In this document: positions 21,874 through 32,260 of the stretch, piece by piece
Numbering within the stretch: the stretch's first letter is position 1
Layout: each line of letters starts with the position of its first letter
Source of the DNA: Heterodera schachtii
Lineage: Eukaryota; Nematoda; Chromadorea; Rhabditida; Heteroderidae
DNA length: 64,000 bases
Reading direction: 5' to 3'
NCBI GenBank assembly: GCA_023374025.1
Contig: SIJG01000015.1
Coordinates: 1,406,697 to 1,470,696 of the forward strand
Made by a program: the position numbers and the translations under genes
The notes under the pieces: model-generated
The model's input: only the letters and a program-made list of their open reading frames with translations
The model's database searches: none
What the model was told of the DNA's origin: nothing

Positions 21874-22680
21874 ATGAGCAATTGAGAAACAAAATCACTT
21901 TTCTTCCAAATCAAAATTTTCCAATCAGATTGAAAATATTGAAAATTTGCGTTTAAAATTTTTCTGGAAAATGAATAGGCCTGCTAGAAGAAGCACAGAA
22001 TTCTCTGCCGAATTATTAAATTTTGGGACAATCAAATTTAAATATTTCAATTTCACATTATTATAGTATATCTGCGGCAAAATGTTCGCTAGCAGTAAGG
22101 AAGACTCTTGACAAAAAGAAAGAAAGCTAATCTTTGAATATTTATTATTAATTAATGGATTTGGCTAATTTTCAATAAATTAACATTTGCCCAATTATTT
22201 TTCGTTTCAACAAAATTTAACTAAGAATAAATAATAATAAATATTTCATTGTATTTTACCTTTTAATTTTTGTTTCTAATTTTGTTGTGTAGAAGGAAAT
22301 ATTTTCAAACTCGTAACTCATATAATGCACCACCTTTCGCACTTCCGATTCCAATTTCAAATAAATTCTTTATCCGGATAGCCCCTCAAGCAATGAGTAA
22401 TAACGTAAAAAAATGCCTTTGTGACGGAGACAAAAAAAAATAAACAGGAAAAGAATTAATCACGCGTTGCTAATGGAAAAGCTTTGAAATATTACACAAA
22501 AAAAGTCAGGTTTTTATAAAGAACAGTTAAAGTGTTGGTTTGAAGAGATTTACTGAACTGGTACAAAAGCATTTACAAATTTGGGTGATACTTTTACAGA
22601 CTTTGTCAAGAAAAAAGGACCATTTTTGAGTCAAATCCCATGAAAATTTACGGAGATTGGGCGGGGGGAAGTCATTTCAT
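21874..22680. other. Intergenic, AT-rich
   Basis: Spacer between convergent genes; no frame, RNA or repeat supported. Confidence 0.5.
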
Positions 22681-25404
22681 TTATAAGTCAGTAAAAGGTG
22701 AAACTATCAATGGATAAAATTGGGACTTAAATTCGCTTGCTTTTTCCTTATATAATTTTTGTTTTTCCTTTCTTTCCAATGACAAAATGGCAATGTTGTC
22801 TATTTCTTCTTCCAATGCGTCCATTTCGGCCTTTTTTTCTGATGCCAACTTAAGCCATTTTTCAATCATTCCTTCCAAATGCATATCGAAATTGTGCCGA
22901 AGTAAGCCTTGGGAAACGGTATTAATTAAATGGAGAAGGGCGGGGGGATACGGTATGGCCGATTGTTTTTAAACAAAAAGCCAAAAAAAAAAACAATTTT
23001 AAAGTGTGAAGCTTTTAGGTAAAAACGCTTATCGAACCCATAAAATACCTTCCATATGAACGCCACTTAGTTGCGTTCCAACAGGTTGAAGTTGATTCGA
23101 ACGCCATTTGTACAACATTTTCTTTGAATTTTATTTCCGAAATTTCTAAAGAAATATTAATTAAATTTCGAGAAAAAATTGATTGAATTAATTGATTTTA
23201 ACGCGACGTCATCAGTCGGTCACCTGAGTTTCCGTCATAATTGAGTTCGTTCTCATTTGACAATTGCAGTGTTTGTGCTGCTTCAACCGCACCGTCCAAT
23301 AATTCTTTTTCTTCTTCACTATTCTCAGAATTCGTGCCAAAATAATATTTTGAAATTGCGTTCATTAATTCCACAATTTTAACCAAATTTCGAATGTGTA
23401 TCCTAAATTCAAAAAATCAAATTAGTTCTTTAAAACGGTACCCTGATTAGCCATTTCTTTTTACTTCATGAAAAACTATCAACCTCTGTTTTCCGTGCAT
23501 TTGGAACATTGGCTTAACAGCCCTAACTCTGTAGCGCACTCGAACCAAATATTCGTACAAAATGTCCAAATATCGGCGGAGTTTTTTGCATTCGTTGTCA
23601 TTTTTTACTTTTGCATTGGCACAATGCCAATTTTTTCTCATCAAATGCACAAGGCCAAGGTGAATTTCGTACGATTTAATGAAGTCTTCGATTGTTTGTC
23701 GAAAATATTGTTTCATTCGCCATGTTCTTCTAATTATATGCCCCAAAATATTCTCAAAATTATTGCTTTCATTAATAAATGCAATAAAAGCTTCATCTCT
23801 GATCTATTATTGGTTTCTTTTTATATTTATTATTTGGGAGAATAATTAATTTAAATTATTTTTTTTTCATTTCTTATTTTTGAAAAACTCACCGCGTCAG
23901 CCATGCTATGTATTGGCATGTTCAAAACGATATTATAAATGTGTTCGGAATTTGCTGCTGTTGATGACGATACTGATAACGAAGCAGGTGGTGGTGGGAG
24001 TGGCGATGATGAAAATAACGGTGAAAATGCCGATGCCGATGATAATGATGATAATGCCGGTAACGATGTTGATGATCCCGACTGATTTTCCCGTGCCAAT
24101 GATGGTGATCCCGACTGATCTCCCCTTGCCGATAATGATGATGATCCCGACTGATCTCCCCGTGCCGATAATGATGATGATCCCGACTGATCTCCCCTTG
24201 CCGATAATGATGATGATCCCGACTGATTTCCCCGTGCCAATGATGGTGATCCCGACTGATCTCCCCTTGCCGATAATGATGATGATCCCGACTGATCTCC
24301 CCGTGCCGATAATGATGATGATCCCGACTGATCTCCCCTTGCCGATAATGATGATGATCCCGACTGATTTCCCCGTGCCGATAATGATGATGATCCCGAC
24401 TGATCTGCCCTTGCCGATAATGATGATGATCCCGACTGATTTCCCCGTGCCGATAATGATGATGATCCCGACTGATCTGCCCTTGCCGATAATGATGATG
24501 ATCCCGACTGATTTCCCCGTGCCGATAATGATGATGATCCCGACTGATCTGCCCTTGCCGATAATGATGATGATCCCGACTGATTTCCCCGTGCCGATAA
24601 TGATGATGATCCCGACTGATCTCCCCTTGCCGATAATGATGATGATCCCGACTGATTTCCCCGTGCCCCTCTTCCACCACTGTTGGCATTTCTCTGTGCA
24701 TTTTGTTCAATCGTTTCAAATTTATTTTCCATCATTTCGTCAAACTTTGCCTGTGGTGACTCTTCCGTTTTTGCCTTTTGCTTCCCTTTTCCTTTTGTTT
24801 TGTCTTCCGAATTTGCTTTATAAGCATTTATTTCCTCTTCATTTGGCAGAATTAAGCCCATTTCTTCCCATTCTTTTGCATTTTCTTCGGCCAATTTCGA
24901 GCCGTGACAAAATTTAAAAATTTTTGTCAATCTTTCCATCACTTCGACAAATGTCAGACGAACTTTCACCATTTTTTGTCATAAAAGATGGCTTTTTGGT
25001 CGGAATCCCAGCGTAAATATCGGAAAAATGTTGGTACAAAATGTCCAAATATTTGCGGTACTCTTCACAGTCGAGTCATGCCAAACCATCCAGCACAATG
25101 CCAATTCTGTTTCATGTAGTGCAAAATGCCAAGATGGGTGTCATAAATTTGGACCAGTAAATTCTTGCTTTGCTTGTCTGTGACTTCATTTTGTGTACAA
25201 ATTTGCTCAAAATTGCCAATTCCTCCCACAAAGGCACTAATTGCTTCGTCATCAATCTAAAAAAGATTTAATTATGAAATTATACCATTTAGTTAAGTGT
25301 TTAATTTAGGTATTTACCACTGGAGCATCAGCAGCAATTGGGAAGGGAATTAATAAAAAAGAATTAATAATTATAAGAAGTGAAATTTTTATAAAATAAT
25401 TCAT
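22681..25404 (-). CDS. Secreted tandem-repeat protein with duplicated unknown domain
   Basis: Start 25404 gives a signal peptide (MNYFIKISLLIIIN..., ending PIAADA). The next exon (from about 25260) encodes domain A: DEAISAF, HLGILHYM, NWHCAG, YRKYLDILY. A charged linker leads into 17 tandem 12-residue repeats of the type ARGDQSGSSSLS (about 24668-24070), then a Ser/Pro-rich stretch and MADA. Domain B follows (about 23805-23220): DEAFIAF, IHLGLVHLM, NWHCAN, RRYLDILY, clearly a diverged duplicate of A and starting after the same ADA junction. A last Lys/Glu-rich helix (EGMIEKWLKLASEKK) ends at 22681. Domain A contains two single-base frame breaks (about 25080 and 24970, the second in A6). Boundaries of the last two introns are uncertain, and two adjacent genes cannot be excluded. 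No family recognised; tandem-repeat secreted proteins with conserved ends recall hypervariable nematode effectors, by analogy only. Confidence 0.7.
24070..24668 (-). repeat. 36-bp coding tandem repeat, 17 units
   Basis: Units of 36 nt encode ARGNQ/ARGDQ/ARADQ + SGSSSLS; two units are 33 nt and read ARGDQSGSPSL. RGN and RGD/RAD units alternate in the 5' half; the block of four units near 24115-24255 recurs next to itself, showing a higher-order duplication. The final unit is diverged (ARENQSGSSTS). Several other frames stay open only because of the period. Confidence 0.95.
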
Positions 25405-26125
25405 TTCCTCTGCAAAAAATAATATAATTTGATGATTAAATAAATTAATAATATTTTCAATGATTTTTTTTACAATATTATTGCTGCTAATGTAGAGAAA
25501 ATGAAGTGTTGTATATTTCTTTAAAATATCTACGTGTAATATTTTCCCATTCAATTGAGAAGAGACACGCAAAAAAAAAAAACGAATTCTCCCAAATAAA
25601 TTGATTAAAAAAATAATAAAAATTGAATGATGGCACTAACAAATTTGGCGCTTCACTGACATGATCTGCAGATGTGAATAGAGAAGGCGATTGATGCTGA
25701 ATGTACGTTTTGGTATGGGAAAATCCCCCCCCCCCCAAAAAAAGGAAATGTCGGATATCGATGATCGGATTCCGCGTCTCGTCCGCCGTTATAACAACGA
25801 CATCAATAACAATTCTGTCCCATAAAATAATCAAAATTATACCAATGTGAATCCAGAAAATATTATCAATTTTCTCGCCCGTATTTCCCAAAACTATAAA
25901 ATGCGACTTTAGTTTTGTTCTGCATTTTTATTATTTGTTAAACTCAAAATAATATTAATCGTGAGAAAATGACGAAAAAAAATGGAAGAATCATAAAAAT
26001 TGTCATTAAATAAACAATTTCTTGTTGTTTTTAAATTTTTTTTTGAAAATTTTAAGGAAATTTTGGGTCCGGTGGTAAATGACCAAATTCGCTGTTTTAG
26101 TCAATTTGTGCCGGCGCTGCCGATA
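25405..26125. other. Intergenic; upstream of repeat-protein gene
   Basis: Contains a poly-C run at 25725-25736. A minus-strand open frame at 25487-25891 has hydrophobic stretches but no exon support. Confidence 0.45.
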
Positions 26126-26129
26126 TTTC

Positions 26130-26800
26130 AGAATTTTCAATTTTACCAGCACATAAATTCATATATTAGACAATATCATATGACAAATCCAATGTCAATT
26201 CTGTAACCAGCACAAAAATCAAAATTAGACAATCTTATATGGCAATACATGTCAGATTCGTGATAAGACATAATCACAGATTAGACATATCCATATGAAA
26301 TTAATGGCAGATTTGTATCCGGCATATTAAGTCATAAGTTAGACAATGTCATATGAGAAATCCAATGTAAGATTCGTGATAAGCACATAAAATCATAGAT
26401 TAAGCACATGACAAATCCAAGGTCAGGTCCCTAACCAACATAAAAATCACAGATTAGACAATATCATATGAAAAATCCAATGACGAAATCCGTAAACAGC
26501 ACTAAAATCATAGGTTAGACAATGTCATTTGAGAAATCCAGTTTCAGATTAGCTATTAATAATAAATTCATGAATTAGATAATATCATAACAAATACAAT
26601 GTCAGATTCGTAAACAGCACTAAAATCATAGATTAAAACAATGTTATAAGACAATCCATGTCAGATTAGTTATCAGTAATAAAACCATAGACAGACAATT
26701 CCTAAGAAAATCCATGTCAGCTTTATGATAAGCACATAAAATCAAGAAGATTAAATAATGCTATACAATAAATATGTCAGATTAGTTATCAGTAGGGTTA
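26130..26800. repeat. Degenerate tandem repeat of about 60 bp
   Basis: Around eleven imperfect units, each with the order TTAGACAAT, CATATGA, AAATCCAATGTCAG, GATAAGCACATAAAATCATAG. Units vary in length (roughly 55-65 bp) and have many point changes, as in an old satellite-like array. No coding potential. Confidence 0.85.
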
Positions 26801-27276
26801 TAAATTGTATGATTTTTGGGAATTAAAAAAATACATCCTTGAAAATCGAAAATTTTGAACTTTTTGTAAGAACTTTTGAAAAAATCTATATAAAAAAACG
26901 TGGTTTTGTAGACATAAATAGAGCTCGACTTTTGAGGCATATGCCTTTTTTTCTTCGCATTAGCGTTGACTTTTATTATGCCTTTTTCAAAATTTTCGTG
27001 CATTAAATGCATTTTTTGGCATTTTGCCGTTTTGATGCCTTTTGTGCGTTTTTTCCGAAAAATTCCCACGTGCAAAAGTATGGAAGCAAAGTTTAATTAA
27101 CCAAAACTCAATTTTATGTAGGAAAAAAATTCATAAAAAATTTCTTTTAAGCCAACTTATGATTCTGATCAAAAAAGTCTTTAAGTTATATGTAGTGAGC
27201 GCAGGAAAAAAATAATGAAAACCCATAAATTTGAGCCCTTATCAGAGTAATAAAATCATAGTTTAGACAATTTCAA

Positions 27277-27930
27277 ACATTTTTAGGCAATGGTAAAGTT
27301 TTGTGGTTTCTTCGAAAAATAAATTTAAAAATTTTCTTTCTATTTTCTCTGGGGTAGAAAAATGCGCTGATTACGAATCTGAGCTCGGATTTTGGAAAAT
27401 CTTTGATTTTATCTATGATTTTTCATCAAGTAGTTGACTTTTTCAGAAATTTTATTTTTCCGATGAATTAGGGGTTAAAAAATTCGTTGAAAATGAATCC
27501 GCGTTCTGATCATGCGAAATCTATGTTTTTGTCTGTGATTTTTCATCAATTCTCACAAAAAAATAACTGCAGCCAAGCGGGCTCGAACCCCAGACCCCCC
27601 TCTCACATGACCCTTAAGGGCCAGTATCTAAATTTCAAAAAATCGTAAAAAACGAAAAACTTAACTTCTCCAAACATTCAATAGCTCATTCGAAAGCTCT
27701 GTTTGAGCTCCACAACATCTGTGTATGAGTTTTTTACGCCTGATTAATTTTCTGAAAATTTTTTGAAAAAGTCAAGTACTTGATGAAAATCATAGATAAA
27801 ATCAATGATTTTCCAAAATCCGAGCTCAGATTCGTAATCAGCGAATTTTTCTACCCCAGAAAAAATACAAAGAAAATTTTTAAATTTATTTTTCGAAGAA
27901 ACCACAAAACTTTACCATTGCCCATTTTTA
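27277..27930. mobile_element. Foldback element with about 165-bp inverted arms
   Basis: The left arm (27277 to about 27445: GGCAATGGTAAAGTTTTGTG ...) returns inverted at about 27752-27930. The left arm is followed by a diverged direct repeat of its inner part (27470-27550). The middle holds a tRNA-like GGTTCGAGCCC segment. No coding frame; I could not fix a target-site duplication. Confidence 0.85.
27566..27622 (-). other. tRNA-like fragment inside foldback element
   Basis: On the minus strand GGCCCTTAAGGG, then GGGTTCGAGCCC, reads like an anticodon-arm and T-arm pair with a perfect Pol III B-box-type core. No convincing acceptor stem, A box or D arm is seen, so it is not called a tRNA gene; a tRNA-derived (SINE-like) piece is possible. 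Confidence 0.4.
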
Positions 27931-27998
27931 GCTAAAATAAAAAAATTAGACATCCATTCTGCAGGATTGCCCATTTCTAAACACATTTTAGCCTTTTG

Positions 27999-30900
27999 AT
28001 GTCTTTGGATAAAATTTTGAAAAGCGATGAAAAGCCTTACATTTCTCCGGTGATTAACATTCGCCAATTTCTGGCCGATGCTTCAGTTCAAATGGATCGA
28101 CTGAGGCAATATTTTGACGACATTCCCTCAGCCTCGGCTGCTGCCGATTGTTCTGCTGTTGAACAATCGGCTTCTTCTAATGCGTCGGATCCCCGCAAAA
28201 ATTTCCTTAAATTTGTGATGGACCGCGGCTTTTCCACGGAGGACGCGGCCAAGGCCATTGCAAGCGGAGAGTGAGCTGAAAATCACACACAAATACACAA
28301 AGTTATTTACGAACATTCATTTTCAGTGGTGCGTTGGCCAAAATGTTCCAAAGTTGCCCCTTGGGAGAATTTGAAGTCACTTTTCCGCCCATGGACAGCA
28401 AATTGATGACGCACAAGTACACATACAGCAGGGGCAATAGTTAAAATTGTGGATTTTGAAATTATAGAACAACAAAGGGGATACGTACTCAATTGGCTTG
28501 CAATTTTTTCCAAAAAAAAAACTTTTGAGGTATCTTGGTTTTTTCAAAATTCCAAGCTCTAAAAAAGCCATGAATTGTTAGAAAATAACTGTTAATTAAG
28601 CGCTAATAAATGGGGCTTAATTGAATTATCAGTGTTTTTCTTTCAGAGTGTTGCACAATATTCGCGAAGGCCATCAGTCAAGTGCGACCAAGAACTTGTT
28701 GGTCGAACGTGGGAAGTATTTCAGATATCGGGAACAGGTGGAAAATCGGAGGGGGGGGGGAAGCCAACAAACCAGAGGGATCGGAAAATAGAAATTAAAT
28801 GCCAACAAATTGCGCTTACTGCAAATGTAGCCATTCGGGAAATTATTAAAGCCAAAGTGGGCCTAATTGATTTGCAGTTTAAATGTTAGATTAGTGAAAA
28901 ACCTTTCCGGTGAATTTTTTTGATTGCTGATCACGAAATCCGACACCCGTTTCGACATTTTTGTCCAAATTCGTCTAAGGGATTGGGTTTGATCAAAATG
29001 GATGCCAGATTCGGTCCTCGCCGGTAAAATCTTTCCCCGATTTTTGATGACAAAAAATATGCAAAAACAAAAAGGGTCCCCCCCCCCGTAGTTTTAAAAC
29101 GGGTACACTTTGCCCCAGGCTGGGTCGAATTGGCGCTACAGCAAATGGGACTGCCAAATAGGGCTGGTTTTTGTTGCCAGGAGTTGCGTCGCTATTACAC
29201 TGAGAGTGGGTGCCAAGTGGCCACGGACATTGCGATGACTGTCCATTTGCTGCGACCGATGAATCACCGGTCGGAAATCGCGCGTTATAAGGTGATAATT
29301 AACGGACTACGGACAATGCAGGACGAACGACAACATTTTAGAACATTTGCGAGGCGAAACTGATGGTACGCGGACAAATGCCGTTGGTCAAACTGAGAGA
29401 GAAAATTTTCTGTCCGTCCGACTTTTGGTCGAACCTCGAAGACTATGAGGTGCTCAAGGCCTCCGATTGCTTTACGGTCGGTTTTTATCCGTTTTCTATT
29501 CTCTTTGACTGGGTTTTCAAAATCCAGGACAAACGGTCGTAAAAATGCAGATTTTGACCCCCCTAAACAGATTTTTTTAGGGGAAACGATCAAAAATTTT
29601 GAGATTTTGTCCAACCTTCAAAATTCGTTGCATGACAATCGTACAAATAGCAGTTTAAAAAAGCAAAACCAATTAATTTGGATTATATCTTTTGATCGAA
29701 AAACTTGAAATATATTTTTCTAAATTTTTTAGTTTTTCTACCAAAAAATTTATTTGGAATTTTCTTTGAAAAAATCCTTGAAATTCACATTCAGAATCGC
29801 TTCACCTCCGCCTTTTTCTTCATCCACGACACCTTTTACATCGACCGTCGTCACCCCAATTCAGCCGACATCACTCAGTCAGTCCCGGCCAATTGGGCGC
29901 CGAACAACTTTTCATTTGCATTTTCGAATTTCAGACCAATCCGAGACTTTCTGGGCCGCAAGACCAAACAGTTCGGCCCACACAAAGTCGAAGACATGGC
30001 CAATGTTCGAATGATCGATTTGACTGTGCGCCTTGGCCAGCCTTACCTCTTCCAACACCAAGGCCGATGCGAACACATGTAAAAAGGGACGGACGGAAAT
30101 TTGGTGACCCTCCGAAACGGAAAAAATATTTTAATGAGAAATTCTAGTGGAAAATATTGAAAATTTGGCCCAATTTTTAAGAGATTTTGCCAAGGTTTCA
30201 CCAGGGCGGCACTTCTCGGCTCCGCCGAACCATTCTCTTAAATAAAAAAGACACTTTCGGGCCAAAATTGAGGAAAAAACGCAATTTTTACTTCGAAGTG
30301 GCCTAATTTTCCAAAATAACCCAAAAAATAAAAAAATATCTGGGATGAAAATCAGAGTAAAAATTTCCATTTTTTTTTAAATTTACTGTGCTAACATTTG
30401 TTGTACATCCTTTTTGTTTGCGTAATTTCAGTCTCATTTTCTCCGACCTTCGCCTTTTGTTGCCGGGCGACGAGCAAAACTTGGCGGAATATCCCATCAG
30501 ACTGTACGACTCGGTCCACCAAAAAATGTGCGTTGTGTGCACCGATTCGGCAGCGAGGTGATGAAACCAAAACATTCTTTAAACATTCATTCCTTCGACA
30601 AGTTTTTTTTGTTCGGAATTCAAAGAAAAAAGTTTTTAAATTGGCAATGCCACAGAAAAAACGACCATAAAATGTCAATTTTTAACAACGAATTCTTTAA
30701 GGCTAATGGAGCTTTGTTTACTCGGCACTCAGACTCATTTCGCAGAAAAAAAAAACATTTTCTTAAGAAACCATGGTTGCCCTATCCACCTAACCAAGTT
30801 TCATTTGGAAATCCCACTGACACTTACAATTAGGGACCTTTGTTAGGCAAAAAAAGAAAGGAAACTTGGATTCCCCAGATGAAATTTTTAAAATTTGTTA

Positions 30901-31316
30901 TTTTAAATGACCAATGTTTTATTTAAAGTAGCAAAAAAATGATTAAATAAATTTACATATATTCTTATTGTCAATTCGGTATTTTTTAGGTTTCCTAAGC
31001 AATTAATTGACTTTTTCAAACTTTTTTTTTTGCTTTTTAAAATAAATTTTCAAAGTAATAACTACCTTGTTTTTTTTTTTAATTTTTTCATTGGGAATAA
31101 TAAAAAATATTAAAAGGATGTTTTTAAAAAACTTCTAAATTTTGAATCGAAAAAATGTTTTCCTTTTTCAGTTTCGTTGTGACCGAAAGCGATCGGCTGC
31201 CGATGACCCCCGCCTTTTTCTGCAGAAAATGTTTCCGTTCTTTTCATTACGACGGGGAGCAGCGAATTGGCCAATTCAAAGCTTTCCATTTTATGGACCA
31301 TGCCGGGACGGAGTGA
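27999..31316 (+). CDS. snpc-3: snRNA-activating protein complex subunit 3 (SNAPC3/SNAP50)
   Basis: About eight exons: 27999-28270, 28327-28411, 28648-28737, about 29118-29291, about 29356-29470, about 29794-29858, about 29935-30079, about 30432-30560 and 31171-31316. The N-terminal half is variable. The C-terminal half is diagnostic: LREKIFCPSD, then FFFIHDTFYIDRRHP, then VRLGQPYLFQHQGRCEH, the CVVC pair, FFCRKCFRSFHYDG and the family-type end. The CxxH, CxxC and CxxC residues are the SNAP50 zinc finger. SNAPC3 binds the proximal sequence element and is needed for Pol II and Pol III snRNA transcription in the nucleus. Exon order and phases agree throughout. One intron (28738-29117) carries a dispersed repeat piece and a poly-C run. 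A U1 snRNA gene, a likely target class, lies 5 kb downstream. Confidence 0.92.
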
Positions 31317-32260
31317 ATGAATTCTTTGCTTTTATATTTCTCATTGTCAGCAAATGAAACGCGCTCAAATTCCGCTCACTTATTTTTTTTCCATTAAAAA
31401 TCTGAAATTTTCACCATTTCTCTCCTCTCGATTATGCTGCTGCTATTGAACTCACTCGGTTTCTTCTCTTGCTTTTTTAAAGAAACGGAAGCAGGAAAAG
31501 AAAGGATTTGGGACAGAATCTGTTGGGGGGGGGGTGTGTCATTAGTCAATTAATTATTGTTAATGCGTTTGGTTCTCGCGCAGAATGCCACGCAATAGGC
31601 AGTGTTAAATTGCGATATGACCAAAAGCCGCGGAATAGTGCCAGAGAATAAATGGCCACAAACCGTCTTTTCCCGCCGCCGCCGGCGTTTCCAATGGCCC
31701 CTCTAATTTTCCCGTCTCGCTGCTCCTTCCTACTATCGTTTGATGTCAAAACATGAAAGTACGGTAACCGTAACAGTTAATAAAGAATTGAATCATTCCG
31801 TCATCCCTTGAAAAGGGCATTCTTTCTTACATACATACCTAACTTTATCCCCAATTGTTGATTAGCCTATGGCTAACATTAAGCTTTTTCTCTCGTCGGG
31901 CAGAGACGCAGATGGTCACTCTCTCTGCACTGTGCAGAGAGTGAGTGACCAGTGACTGACCATCTGCGTCTCTCTCTACCCAGCGAGAGAGCACTGCCAC
32001 CTGAAGAGAACATAAACCAGACACAAAATTGCATATTTTGTCTCTGTCGCCATTTTGGGTCACATTTTGCTGAATAAAATATTTTAATAATTATTATAAA
32101 AGTTTTCAAAATATGTAACAAATTTATTATTCATTTTAAATACATTTTCGTCCGGAATCAGTCAGTCACGCACTTACTCAAATAATATTTAGGTTTTTGG
32201 AACGATTTTCATCAGCTTAGTAACATATAAAATACAAATTTGGCCCTTCTTTTTCATTCC
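31317..32260. other. Intergenic with one strong hairpin
   Basis: Spacer with a poly-G run (31525-31534) and the hairpin listed separately. No gene supported. Confidence 0.5.
31890..31992. repeat. Long near-perfect hairpin (about 103 nt)
   Basis: Left arm CTCTCGTCGGGCAGAGACGC then AGATGGTCACTC pairs with the right arm ending GACCATCTGCGTCTCTC, CCCAGCGAGAG; the inner part (CTCTCTGCAC / GTGCAGAG) is itself self-complementary. Small bulges only. It could be a small foldback element or an RNA hairpin precursor; which strand, if any, is transcribed is unknown. Confidence 0.8.

Noticed and set aside
23880..24917. 345-codon plus-strand open frame across the 36-bp array (MMMIPTDLPLPI repeats)
   Set aside because: Antisense artefact: a repeat whose period is a multiple of three stays open in several frames. 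The minus-strand frame has the signal peptide, domains and splice sites.
25487..25891. 134-codon minus-strand frame upstream of the repeat-protein gene
   Set aside because: Crosses a poly-C run, no signal or domain, no exon continuation.
27566..27622. tRNA gene
   Set aside because: Only a T-arm-like core and a short upstream stem are visible; acceptor stem and A box are absent.
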